This document shows positions 16,323-24,462 of a DNA stretch of 64,000 nt, in pieces. The notes beneath the pieces are model-generated. The model had not been told where the DNA came from and did not search any database. It saw only the letters and a list, made by a program, of their open reading frames with translations. Source of the DNA: an uncultured Eubacteriales bacterium (GTDB lineage Bacteria > Bacillota > Clostridia > Peptostreptococcales > Anaerovoracaceae); NCBI GenBank assembly GCA_902778585.1, contig CACYYD010000003.1, forward strand, positions 1 through 64,000, in the 5' to 3' direction. Every line of letters starts with the position of its first letter. Position 1 is the first letter of the stretch. A program made the position numbers and the translations under genes.

Positions 16323-17024
16323 TTATTCCGTATATCTGAATCCGTTATCTTCGCACCATTCAACGGCAAGCTTCCTGTGCGCTTCATCCAGGTAGTCGTA
16401 CCAGTCCTGCTCGATTCCATAATGCCTGATGCCATCCTTGAACCTGCAGAAGGCTCCCTTACGGTGGATCGCATTGTCAAGATAGTTCTGCACCTCCCCT
16501 TCAGGAAGCTCCCAAACAAAACGTTCCATTATGCTGTGTTCGTGGATATCATACTGGTCGGGAAGTCTGAAATACCTGCTTCTGTATTCAGCATCTATCT
16601 TATCCGTCAGTTCTTCGAGAGCTTCTCTGCCGTCATAATAAAGATACGGATCATCAGGTATCGACACTATCTCCATCTCTTCTATGTCCAGAAACTGCCG
16701 CCACTCGTCAGAAGCCATCTCTATCGCGTCACTGATAAGCTTTAGCGGCACAGTCGGGATCTTCTCGAATCTGTATTCCTGCGTTACATTCGGATACTTC
16801 TCATGATCAACTTCGCTGAGAAACATCTCAAGCGGACGGATGTACATGCCGCCATCATCATATAGAGGCTTGTATACCATCATCTGCTCACGAGTCTCAC
16901 TGTGTGTCGCAACGCCGATAATCTCATACAAGTATTTATTTGTGCCCCGTTCTTCGGAATCCAGCAGTTCACGTTTGAAATGCCTGACTATATCTCCGGG
17001 TTTGAATCTATTACTATTATCCAT
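16323..17024 (-). CDS. DUF1653-UPF0158 fusion protein
   Basis: 233 aa. Residues about 5-85 match DUF1653 (FKPGDIVRHFKREL...YLYEIIGVATHSETREQMMVYKPLY). The C-terminal about 130 residues match UPF0158 (SIMERFVWELPEGEVQNYL, GAFCRFKDGIRHYGIEQDWYDYLDEA, AVEWCEDNGF). Both families are known as separate small proteins of unknown function; here they are one chain. No TM. It is 3 nt from the next co-oriented gene (17028-17366). Confidence 0.7.
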   Translation of the reverse strand: MDNSNRFKPGDIVRHFKRELLDSEERGTNKYLYEIIGVATHSETREQMMVYKPLYDDGGMYIRPLEMFLSEVDHEKYPNVTQEYRFEKIPTVPLKLISDAIEMASDEWRQFLDIEEMEIVSIPDDPYLYYDGREALEELTDKIDAEYRSRYFRLPDQYDIHEHSIMERFVWELPEGEVQNYLDNAIHRKGAFCRFKDGIRHYGIEQDWYDYLDEAHRKLAVEWCEDNGFRYTE

Positions 17025-17027
17025 TTC

Positions 17028-17366
17028 CTATATCTCCACCAGATCTACCACATAGCAGTCTCTACTCTGCTTGTATTTCTTATTAAGCGTAGCTCTGAAC
17101 CTGTTTCCACCCTGCTCGAACGTGAACCAAGGCTGCCCAAATATAGGCTTTTCTATTGGACTTATGTTTTCCACAGTATATGTCTCTCCATATTTCGAAG
17201 GCTCAAGCGAACATCCGCCTTTATGAGTGAAGGTCACTTCTGTAAGCTGATCACCTTCAAGCACATAGTGCGTTTCTTCCGGGAAGAGCCCGGTCGTATT
17301 GCCACCCAGCACAAAGTCCCATTCGAAAGTGCCCGGACCTTCATCGTCAAAATCTCTGAAACTCAT
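17028..17366 (-). CDS. Uncharacterised 112-aa protein
   Basis: Not recognised. A beta-rich soluble protein (FEWDFVLGGNTTG, QLTEVTFTHKGGC, RFRATLNKKY) without TM or signal. It lies 15 nt downstream of the Mrr-like gene and 3 nt upstream of the DUF1653 fusion, all on the minus strand, so it is probably part of a short operon with them. Confidence 0.6.
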   Translation of the reverse strand: MSFRDFDDEGPGTFEWDFVLGGNTTGLFPEETHYVLEGDQLTEVTFTHKGGCSLEPSKYGETYTVENISPIEKPIFGQPWFTFEQGGNRFRATLNKKYKQSRDCYVVDLVEI

Positions 17367-17381
17367 TACTTCGATTTGCTG

Positions 17382-18227
17382 TTAATTGTCCTCAATTATT
17401 ATCGGAATATATACCATCTTCAGCGGTATAAGCCTCTTATATTTGTCGCTGAGCTTGTCGTAATACTTCAGGACAAGATCTACGAATTCCGTACCATTGA
17501 TTCCTTTAATTATTGGAACCCCTTCAAGATATTTCTTTGCATTCTTTGTATAATCGGATAGAGTGACGAACAGTCCGTAATCCCCTTCCCTCATCGCGCC
17601 TTTAAGAGACTGTATGGTAGCTTCCTTGATATTGCCATCACTACTCTTCACTTGTACAAGTATTCTCGGAGGGAGCTCATCTTTATAGGCAGTAATATCA
17701 ATTCCACTGTCACCACCGTGTGGGGATACTGTTGTTCTGTATCCCATAGCATTCAGAAGATCAGCTACAAATTCCTCGAGGTCATATCCTTTGAGTTGCC
17801 GGCTAAGTTCCTTGAGAACAAAATCTCTTGTGCTTTCAATTATCTCATCTGCTGTTGCAGCAACAGTTTCATCTTCTACCGTATCATCCAGGTTCTTTTT
17901 GAAATCCTTGTCTAATGCCGATAAGTATTCATCCGAATAGTTCTTTATCATAAAGAATGACATCGCAGAGCCAAGTTCGTGCAACGCCCCTTGCGAGAAC
18001 ATGGTTCTTGGGATATGTTTCAGCCATTTGACCTTGCGTTGCTGTACATACTCTGGAGCCGAGGCATTATATTCATAGTCCCCCTCGATTGTTCCTATAT
18101 TTATCATGCGGTCTGTTTTTGATGGAAACACGATATAGTCTCCTATCTCAGCCTCATAGATAAATCGGTACAACATTCCAGAGCTTGTCGGAATACTCCC
18201 CTTCTTAGCATTAGGGAAAACTTCCAT
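17382..18227 (-). CDS. Mrr-like PD-(D/E)XK restriction endonuclease, 5'-truncated
   Basis: 281 aa from an internal ATG. The C-terminal half is an Mrr_cat nuclease: LEEFVADLLNAMGY, HGGDSGIDI (Asp ligand) and ILVQVKSS (QxK). The N-terminal half is the PUA-like sensing domain (GDYIVFPSKTDRMINIGTIEGDYEY). Family homology continues upstream of this ATG in the same frame (IGLGWKEIGDLRQ, about 18258-18302), but no start codon is there and a TAG follows at once, inside the end of parB. About 30-60 N-terminal residues are therefore missing. I think a deletion fused this gene to parB; it may be expressed as a shortened, perhaps inactive protein. Confidence 0.7.
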   Translation of the reverse strand: MEVFPNAKKGSIPTSSGMLYRFIYEAEIGDYIVFPSKTDRMINIGTIEGDYEYNASAPEYVQQRKVKWLKHIPRTMFSQGALHELGSAMSFFMIKNYSDEYLSALDKDFKKNLDDTVEDETVAATADEIIESTRDFVLKELSRQLKGYDLEEFVADLLNAMGYRTTVSPHGGDSGIDITAYKDELPPRILVQVKSSDGNIKEATIQSLKGAMREGDYGLFVTLSDYTKNAKKYLEGVPIIKGINGTEFVDLVLKYYDKLSDKYKRLIPLKMVYIPIIIEDN

Positions 18228-18243
18228 ATACCTCTTCTTAAAG

Positions 18244-19191
18244 TCATCGCGATTTGGCTCTATCTGGCGAAGATCTCCTATTTCCTTCCACCCAAGGCCA
18301 ATTAGCAGCTGCTATATAGTCCTCGCGCTTGGACATCGGGAGATCCGGTGGAAAGAGCCTGCTGAACCTGTCCCCACGGAGCACGATCCGCTCCTTCTGG
18401 TTTGGTTTGACCTCCATCACGATCTTTTCCATTGCTTCAGGTGTGAGCACGCCTTCCTCGGATAAACGCCTGAGCCTGATAGCCTGAGCATGCGATGGAG
18501 TGCACTCCTCCAGATCCATGATCTCCCACAGCTGTCCCTGCTGGAGCCTCGGGATATATGAGAGTTCTACAGCAGGTCTGAGAGCGATCTTCCCTTCGTC
18601 CACCATATCCAGAAGCTCTGGAATGAGTTCAGTCAAGCGGATATACTTTCGGACCGTCTCGCCACTTTCTCCTGCTCCTCTTCCAATGACATCTCTACTG
18701 GTTTGCGACTTCTGCAACGGTGTTGCAGAAGTTAAATCTGTTCGCTTCCCCTGTCTGTTCATTGCTTCCAGCCTCATCTTGTAGGCGAATGCTTTCTCGC
18801 TTGGAAGTATCGTCGTTCTCTGGAAATTCGACTCCGTCATGAGTATAGTAGCTTCATCCTTTGACAGGTCTACGACTTCACATCGAAGTGTATCCATGCC
18901 TATCAACTCGCACGCACGCTTTCTTCGGTGTCCTGAGATGAGTTCATAGCGGCCGTCATCCTTTTTTCTGACCATACATGGGGTTATGACACCCTGAGTG
19001 CGTATGCTTTCTACGAGATTCTGCATGTCTTCGTCATCCCTGACCTTGAAAGGATGCTCCGGAAACGGATCTATTTCCTTGATCGGTATCTCATATATCC
19101 GCTTCAGCTTTGCATCGTCTCTCTCCTCCTGTGATGAGAACAGATCATCTAACGATGGCAGTCTCATCTCTACGCTTTTCTCGTTCGCCAA
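18244..19191 (-). CDS. parB: ParB/Spo0J-type partition protein, altered C-terminus
   Basis: 315 aa. The N-terminal ParB nuclease-like domain (IDPFPEHPFKVRDDEDM, GVITPCMVRKK, ISGHRRKRAC) is followed by a DNA-binding HTH region (about 150-230). ParB with ParA segregates plasmids or integrated elements. Start is TTG at 19191 with AGAGGTG upstream, overlapping parA by 47 nt. The last about 16 residues (after YIAAA) read through Mrr-gene sequence out of frame and do not look like a native ParB end. The protein was therefore probably re-terminated by a deletion. Confidence 0.85.
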   Translation of the reverse strand: MANEKSVEMRLPSLDDLFSSQEERDDAKLKRIYEIPIKEIDPFPEHPFKVRDDEDMQNLVESIRTQGVITPCMVRKKDDGRYELISGHRRKRACELIGMDTLRCEVVDLSKDEATILMTESNFQRTTILPSEKAFAYKMRLEAMNRQGKRTDLTSATPLQKSQTSRDVIGRGAGESGETVRKYIRLTELIPELLDMVDEGKIALRPAVELSYIPRLQQGQLWEIMDLEECTPSHAQAIRLRRLSEEGVLTPEAMEKIVMEVKPNQKERIVLRGDRFSRLFPPDLPMSKREDYIAAANWPWVEGNRRSSPDRAKSR

Positions 19192-19963
19192 TTCTCATCA
19201 CCTCTTTCGTTAATGCTTCATACGCCAGTGCAGGCTTGGACCCTCGGTCATACTCAAAGATACTCTGTCCTGCCTTAGATGCTTCTGCTGCTTTGACAGC
19301 AACCGGAATCTGTGTGTCGAAAATCCTTATCTGCGTACCATACTTCATCCTGATAGTGTCTATTACCTCTTTTGCAAGATTTGTCCTGCCGTCTACCAGA
19401 GTCATGACTATACCGCCGATCTTCAGTTTGTCGTTGGTATGATTCCTGACCATGTCTATACTCCTCATCAGCTGTGTCATGCCCTTAGCAGGCAAAAATT
19501 GGGCCTGTACGGGGATTATTACGCTGTCGGCAGCCGTCAGGGCATTTATGGTTATCATGCCCAGAGAAGGCATACAATCGATCAGGATATAGTCATAGTC
19601 GTTCTTTACTGACTTCAGGAGATTTGAGAGTATCTTCTCTCTGCTCATGGCATTCACAAGCATCGTTTCCATAGAAGACAGATCAAGATTGGACGGGATC
19701 AGGTCTACCCCTTCAGGATGATGGATGATCGTATCATGCACTACTGGTTTATACTCCTGAGTTGCCAAATACATGAGCCTGCCAAGTGATTTTTCGAGTT
19801 CGTCCCCGTTCCACCCAAGGCAAGCGGTCATATCCGCCTGAGGGTCTGCATCGACCAGGAGTACTCGTTTCCCCTGCCTGGCCAGCCCCACTCCCAGATT
19901 CAACGTAGTCGTTGTCTTGCCGACTCCGCCCTTTTGATTACATATCGCTATTGTCCTTGCCAT
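19145..19963 (-). CDS. parA: ParA/Soj-type partition ATPase
   Basis: 272 aa. A deviant Walker A KGGVGKTTTTLNLG near residue 11, Walker A' VDADPQADMT, Walker B YILIDCMPSLGMI and the switch segment VIIPVQAQFLPAKG. It is the motor of the ParAB partition pair. The start overlaps the upstream gene's stop (TAATG) with GGAGG inside that gene. Gene order unknown-parA-parB is common on plasmids and integrative elements; no replication initiator is visible here. Confidence 0.92.
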   Translation of the reverse strand: MARTIAICNQKGGVGKTTTTLNLGVGLARQGKRVLLVDADPQADMTACLGWNGDELEKSLGRLMYLATQEYKPVVHDTIIHHPEGVDLIPSNLDLSSMETMLVNAMSREKILSNLLKSVKNDYDYILIDCMPSLGMITINALTAADSVIIPVQAQFLPAKGMTQLMRSIDMVRNHTNDKLKIGGIVMTLVDGRTNLAKEVIDTIRMKYGTQIRIFDTQIPVAVKAAEASKAGQSIFEYDRGSKPALAYEALTKEVMRIGEREKRRDETAIVR

Positions 19964-20484
19964 TAGCCTACCTCCACCGGGAATCTGAGAAGCTTACATT
20001 CCTGCTGTCCGAAGTATTCCTCGAACATATCCTCGATCCTTGTACTGTCAAACACCTCAGAGTCCATAAGCTCGTCCTGAAATGCCATATAGACAGTCCA
20101 GTCGTAGACCTCGCATTCTTTCAGGATATCCAAATCCTCAGCGGCACATATAAGTCCGTTTGAGAGGAAAACTGCCTGTATCATATCGACCATGGTCTCT
20201 GCTTCGCTGAGAGCAAGCCTTCTTGCTAACATCTTTGCAAGCTCATGGTTCAATTCGAGCAGCACAGAATCAAGCCTTTCTGCAGTCATTTCTGCAAGCC
20301 GTATTGCAATATTGCAGGCAAGCTGTTCCTCTGGTCTGATCGAATACTCTTCTTCGTCTTCGTCGTCAGTCAGCAAGGCAGCCACAGCTTCCTGCCTTTT
20401 CTTCTCGATTGCTTCATTGAGTTCAGCTGCTATCATTTTTTCCTCATCGCTGGTATTGTTGTTGATTTTTTTGAACTTAAACAT
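19963..20484 (-). CDS. Uncharacterised 173-aa protein upstream of parA
   Basis: Not recognised. An acidic, mostly helical soluble protein: a charged region (KKRQEAVAALL...DDEDEEEYS) precedes long helices (about 55-110) and an acidic C-terminal part. No TM. It overlaps parA's start, so it is translated with the partition genes and could be an accessory partition or copy-control protein, which is inference only. The start has GGAGGAAGG, with a terminator hairpin just upstream. Confidence 0.6.
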   Translation of the reverse strand: MFKFKKINNNTSDEEKMIAAELNEAIEKKRQEAVAALLTDDEDEEEYSIRPEEQLACNIAIRLAEMTAERLDSVLLELNHELAKMLARRLALSEAETMVDMIQAVFLSNGLICAAEDLDILKECEVYDWTVYMAFQDELMDSEVFDSTRIEDMFEEYFGQQECKLLRFPVEVG

Positions 20485-20513
20485 CTTTCATCCTTCCTCC
20501 GATAAACCGGCTT

Positions 20514-20548
20514 CAAAAAAATGCCCCGCACCCCATTGTGCAGAGCAT
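20514..20548 (-). terminator. Rho-independent terminator
   Basis: The arms 20521-20531 and 20538-20548 form an 11-bp stem (two G-T wobbles on the minus strand) with a 6-nt loop, followed on the minus strand by seven Ts (20514-20520). It separates the 46-aa gene from the parA operon. As it lies just upstream of the 173-aa gene's ribosome binding site it may attenuate read-through. Confidence 0.75.
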
Positions 20549-20577
20549 GTAAGCCGAAGCGAAGGAAGGCAGCGGCA

Positions 20578-20718
20578 TCAATCAACAAATCTCACCAGGA
20601 GGTCATCTATCGCATCGGTATAGCGTCCTTCTGCGAGAAGCTGGTTCTTGAATTCTATGAGAGCCATGACGATGATCCTTACCTCGTCATATGTGAATTT
20701 CATCTTTGGTTTGAACAT
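20578..20718 (-). CDS. Small conserved-looking 46-aa protein
   Basis: Start ATG at 20718 with GGAGG 11-15 nt upstream; stop TGA at 20578-20580. Sequence pattern: a basic start, FTYDEVRIIVMALIEFKNQL, then GRYTDAIDDLLVRF, all helical. It resembles small proteins I associate with mobile elements of Clostridia, but I cannot name a family. It ends about 30 nt before a strong terminator, supporting a real transcript. Confidence 0.6.
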   Translation of the reverse strand: MFKPKMKFTYDEVRIIVMALIEFKNQLLAEGRYTDAIDDLLVRFVD

Positions 20719-20745
20719 GACTTTTTGCACCTCCTTTTGCCTGTA

Positions 20746-21126
20746 TTAAACTTCCTCTCCGTTCATTTCGCAATTATGCGATTTGCAGATCCCGGCATCA
20801 CTGGCTGCCAGCTGCCGGCTTAGAACTGCTTCCTTTTTGGCAAAGAAGCTGATTAGGGCATGTATCTCTATTATTTTGTTTTCCCCAAGCTCACCGGCAG
20901 GGAATCTACTGTCCCAGAACAGCAGGTCTACATCTTCCTCACTCCAATTGCTCAGCTCGATTATGTCCTGACTGCTAAGAATTATCACTTCAGGTGATCT
21001 GTACATTTTTTCTGCATCCAGCCAGTCGAGCTGCATCCCGTCTACTCTTTTTCGTCTTTCGACAAATAGCTTTCCGTAATGAGCGTAGCCGCTGTAAATA
21101 TTTATGCGCCATGGATTCTCACGCAT
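20746..21126 (-). CDS. Degenerate HTH-type protein, paralogue of the upstream gene
   Basis: 126 aa from ATG at 21126 (AGGAG 6 nt upstream; an ATG at 21144 lies inside the upstream gene). Residues about 55-110 (DIIELSNWSEEDVDLLFWDSRF, then KIIEIHALISFFAKKE) align with the HTH protein at 21119-21403 (DLIKMTGWSRKTVQRMFRD, then QLIENHALIEYF). The recognition helix has become acidic, so DNA binding is doubtful; it may have turned into a partner or antagonist. Start overlaps the upstream stop. Confidence 0.6.
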   Translation of the reverse strand: MRENPWRINIYSGYAHYGKLFVERRKRVDGMQLDWLDAEKMYRSPEVIILSSQDIIELSNWSEEDVDLLFWDSRFPAGELGENKIIEIHALISFFAKKEAVLSRQLAASDAGICKSHNCEMNGEEV

Positions 21127-21403
21127 CAGTCTCTCCTGTATCAATAAATTCCTTTACTCTTTTGACAGAGAAATACTCAATAAGAGCGTGATTCTCGATC
21201 AGCTGTTTTCGTCCCATCTGAACTGAGTGGAATTCAGGATCTCTGAACATCCTCTGTACTGTTTTCCTGCTCCATCCGGTCATCTTTATAAGATCATCGA
21301 CTGAATAAAAAATGACCTCGCTAGAAACATACACACGTCCGACTGCGTTCGGATCATATGTGTGATTCTTATCTATCTGTATACTTCTGTTATTATCTTC
21401 CAT
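21119..21403 (-). CDS. Excisionase/MerR-like small HTH protein
   Basis: 94 aa. A helix-turn-helix of the excisionase/AlpA kind: SVDDLIKMTGWSRKTVQRMF, then PEFHSVQMGRKQLIENHALIEYF. Such proteins direct excision of integrated elements or act as small regulators. It is the gene nearest to the guaA 3' end on the accessory side, where a recombination module would be expected, but no integrase is next to it. Confidence 0.65.
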   Translation of the reverse strand: MEDNNRSIQIDKNHTYDPNAVGRVYVSSEVIFYSVDDLIKMTGWSRKTVQRMFRDPEFHSVQMGRKQLIENHALIEYFSVKRVKEFIDTGETDA

Positions 21404-21540
21404 TGAGATCTACCTCACATTGATTACTGCCTGATGCCTTGCACGATATGCATGTCTCTATAAAGAGTGTAGGCTTTGACAGGGAGGTTCTCAATTCTGC
21501 AACACCGATACTTGAGCGTGTGACCATTGATCGAAGGCAA

Positions 21541-21580
21541 TAAAAAATACCGAAGCGCTACAGGAATGTAATGCTTCGGT
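21541..21580 (-). terminator. Terminator downstream of guaA
   Basis: The 8-bp arms ACCGAAGC (21549-21556) and GCTTCGGT (21573-21580) are followed on the minus strand by ATTTTTTA (21541-21548). It lies about 115 bp beyond the guaA stop and ends the guaB-guaA transcript. The rest of 21404-21693 shows nothing else I can support. Confidence 0.75.
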
Positions 21581-21693
21581 GCTGAAAAATATTTTGATGA
21601 CTTTATAGTATCAAATTAGTATCACGGTTTTTTGCCCGTTTGCTGAAACGCAGTGTTTTCAACGGGTCCAGCCGAGGGGTTTGTCGATTTGAA

Positions 21694-22665
21694 CTATTCG
21701 AATTCGATCGTCGAAACAGGCTTGTCGGAGATATCCCACATTACTCTGTTGACACCCGGTACCGTCTCGATGATGCGGTCTCTCATGGTCTTGAGCATTT
21801 CCCATGGGATCTCAACTGACTCTGCCGTTACAGCGTCTACTGTGTTGATGGCTCGGATGATGACCGGCCATCCCATATATCTCTTTCCGTCCTTTATGCC
21901 GGTGGACTTCATGTCAGGAATGACAGCGAAGTACTGCCAAGGAGTCTTGTCCATCTTGCCGATCTCTTCTCTTACGATGGCATCTGCCTCGCGAAGAGCC
22001 TCGAGTCTGTCTCTTGTGATGGCGCCTGTGCATCTTACGCCGAGTCCAGGTCCCGGGAACGGCTGTCTGTATACCATGCTGTCAGGAAGTCCGAGAGCCG
22101 ATCCGACGACTCTTACCTCGTCCTTGTAGAGCAGCTTTACAGGCTCAACGAGTTCAAACTGAAGGTCTTCAGGAAGTCCTCCTACGTTGTGGTGAGCCTT
22201 GACTCCGTCGGATTCAAGGATGTCGGGATAGATAGTTCCCTGTCCGAGGAACTCGATGCCCTCAAGCTTTGCAGCCTCTTCTGCGAAAACTTCGATGAAT
22301 TCCTTGCCGATGATCTTGCGCTTTGTCTCAGGGTCGTCAACTCCTGCCAGCTTATCGAGGAATCTGTCTACAGCATCTACGTATATAAGGTTTGCGCCGA
22401 GCTCTTCTCTGAACACCTTGACTACCATCTCAGGCTCGCCCTTGCGGAGAAGTCCGTGATTTACATGTACGCACACCAGGTTATCGCCAATAGCCTTGAT
22501 AAGAAGTGCGGCAACTACGCTCGAGTCAACACCGCCGGAGAGAGCAAGAAGCACCTTCTTATCTCCGACCTGTGCCTTGATCTCTGCGAGCTGCTCTTCG
22601 ATGAACTTATCTGCGAGAGCGCGAGTAGTGATGCGTTCCATTGTTTCCGGTCTCTTGTCACCCAT
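21694..22665 (-). CDS. guaA: GMP synthetase, ATP-pyrophosphatase subunit without glutaminase domain
   Basis: 323 aa. It converts XMP to GMP using ATP and ammonia. The PP-loop LSGGVDSS is at about 40-48 and the GMP-synthase C-terminal dimerisation domain is complete (FPGPGLGVR, TSxxVx, ending STIEFE). The usual N-terminal class I glutaminase domain of about 200 residues is absent, as in the two-subunit (GuaAa/GuaAb) enzymes. A separate glutaminase gene should exist elsewhere, or free ammonia is used. It is 32 nt after guaB and co-transcribed. Confidence 0.9.
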   Translation of the reverse strand: MGDKRPETMERITTRALADKFIEEQLAEIKAQVGDKKVLLALSGGVDSSVVAALLIKAIGDNLVCVHVNHGLLRKGEPEMVVKVFREELGANLIYVDAVDRFLDKLAGVDDPETKRKIIGKEFIEVFAEEAAKLEGIEFLGQGTIYPDILESDGVKAHHNVGGLPEDLQFELVEPVKLLYKDEVRVVGSALGLPDSMVYRQPFPGPGLGVRCTGAITRDRLEALREADAIVREEIGKMDKTPWQYFAVIPDMKSTGIKDGKRYMGWPVIIRAINTVDAVTAESVEIPWEMLKTMRDRIIETVPGVNRVMWDISDKPVSTIEFE

Positions 22666-22697
22666 TTGAAATACCTCCGTGTTATCCAGTGAATGCT

Positions 22698-24215
22698 TTA
22701 GCGTCCGCCGCCGTTGCTGCGGCCGGATACTTCCTTGAGAATTACGTCGTGTGCTCCGCCCTCTACGATGCTGACGGCCGATACGAGCGTAAGTTTGGCG
22801 TTCTTATGGAAATCTGCGATGTTCAATGCTCCGCAGTTGCACATCGTCGACTTTACCTTGCCGAGCGACATTGCGACGTTGTCATGGAGCGATCCAGCGT
22901 ACGGAACATATGAGTCAACGCCTTCCTCGAATTTGAGCTTCGCGTCTCCGCCGAGATCGTATCTCTGCCAGTTGCGCGCTCTTGCCGAGCCTTCGCCCCA
23001 GTACTCCTTGACGTAAGTTCCGTTGAGCATGAGCTTGGCTGACGGTGATTCATCGAATCTCGCGAAGTATCTTCCGAGCATGATGAAATCCGCGCCCATA
23101 GCCAGAGCAAGTGTCATGTGATAGTCATATACGATGCCGCCGTCCGAGCAGATAGGTACATAGACGCCCGTCTTCTTGAAGTACTCATCTCTTGCCTGGG
23201 CTACCTCGATGACAGCCGATGCCTGTCCGCGGCCGATGCCCTTCTGCTCACGCGTGATGCAGATCGATCCTCCGCCGATGCCGACCTTTACAAAGTCAGC
23301 GCCGCAGTCCGCGAGGAAGTTGAATCCGTCAGCGTCAACGACGTTGCCGGCTCCGACCTTCACGCTGTCGCCGTAGTTGTCTCTGATCCACTTGAGTGTC
23401 ACAGCCTGCCATTCGGAATAACCCTCGGATGAATCTATTGTGAGGATGTCCACGCCAGCATCGAGCAGTGCCGGGACTCTTTCCTTGTAATCTCTTGTGT
23501 TGATGCCGGCTCCGACGATGTATCTTTTATCGGAATCGAGGAGCTCGAGCGGATGCTCCTTGTGCGAATCATAGTCCTTACGGAACACGAACGCCGTGAG
23601 CCTCTGATTATCATCAATGATAGGAAGCTGGTTGACCTTGTTGTCCCAGATGAGATCGTTTGCCTCAGACAGTGTGATGCCCTCATGGCCGTATACCATC
23701 TTGTCGAACGGAGTCATGAATTCCGAGACTTTGGTATCCCTGCTCATACGCGAGATACGGTAGTCCTTGCTGGTAACGATACCGAGCAGCTTTCCCTCAG
23801 CGGTGCCGTCCTCGGTGATGGCTATAGTGGAATGTCCTTTCTCGGCCTTGAGATCAAGAACATCCTGCAGAGTAGCGTCAGGCTTCAGGTTGGAGTCGCT
23901 CGGAACGAATCCGGCCTTTGAACTCTTTGCCTTTCTGACCATCTCCGCCTGACTCTCTATTGACTGCGAGCCGAAGATGAATGAAATGCCGCCCTCCTTG
24001 GCAAGCGCTACCGCCATGTTGTTGTCGGATACGGCCTGCATGACCGCGGAAGTCAGCGGTATGTTCATTGAAAGTTCAGGTTCTTCTCCCTTTTTGAATC
24101 TTACGACCGGTGTTTTCAGTGAAACGTTCTCCGGACGCGCTTCCATGCCGGAATATCCCGGGATGAGAAGATATTCATTGAAGGTTCTTGAAGGTTCTTT
24201 AAGGACTGTCGCCAT
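22698..24215 (-). CDS. guaB: IMP dehydrogenase
   Basis: 505 aa. It oxidises IMP to XMP with NAD+, the first committed step to GMP. A TIM barrel is interrupted by two CBS domains (about 100-225, [21 protein letters not shown] and [17 protein letters not shown]). The catalytic cysteine loop is [20 protein letters not shown], and the flap segment has [14 protein letters not shown]. The sequence is of the more divergent IMPDH type. It forms an operon with guaA. Confidence 0.93.
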   Translation of the reverse strand: MATVLKEPSRTFNEYLLIPGYSGMEARPENVSLKTPVVRFKKGEEPELSMNIPLTSAVMQAVSDNNMAVALAKEGGISFIFGSQSIESQAEMVRKAKSSKAGFVPSDSNLKPDATLQDVLDLKAEKGHSTIAITEDGTAEGKLLGIVTSKDYRISRMSRDTKVSEFMTPFDKMVYGHEGITLSEANDLIWDNKVNQLPIIDDNQRLTAFVFRKDYDSHKEHPLELLDSDKRYIVGAGINTRDYKERVPALLDAGVDILTIDSSEGYSEWQAVTLKWIRDNYGDSVKVGAGNVVDADGFNFLADCGADFVKVGIGGGSICITREQKGIGRGQASAVIEVAQARDEYFKKTGVYVPICSDGGIVYDYHMTLALAMGADFIMLGRYFARFDESPSAKLMLNGTYVKEYWGEGSARARNWQRYDLGGDAKLKFEEGVDSYVPYAGSLHDNVAMSLGKVKSTMCNCGALNIADFHKNAKLTLVSAVSIVEGGAHDVILKEVSGRSNGGGR

Positions 24216-24307
24216 TGTGCACCTCTTTCGTAAAAATTATCTTAAATAACAGTATTTTAAAAAGTTAGATAGACCTAATTATTTGCTGTTTTCCCTTGGG
24301 TTTCTCT

Positions 24308-24336
24308 ACTATAACACTTAATATGGGCCATTTAAA
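24308..24336 (-). promoter_or_regulatory. guaB: Possible promoter of guaB-guaA
   Basis: On the minus strand TTTAAA (24331-24336) and TATAGT (24308-24313) are 17 nt apart, about 95 nt upstream of guaB. Neither box is perfect. I looked for and did not see a purine riboswitch core between it and the gene. Confidence 0.35.
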
Positions 24337-24462
24337 GCGATTTTGAGAAGTTAGAACTCTCTAATATTTTTGCGGCGGCATCCGCCTTTCCTGCCTGCCC
24401 GGGATGCATGTTGTTACACTTTCAACGTTGATGTACAATAGGCGTTGGCGGTTTAAAACAAT

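Noticed and set aside
24216..24462. Purine riboswitch before guaB
   Set aside because: The conserved three-way-junction bases could not be found; only a weak promoter is visible.
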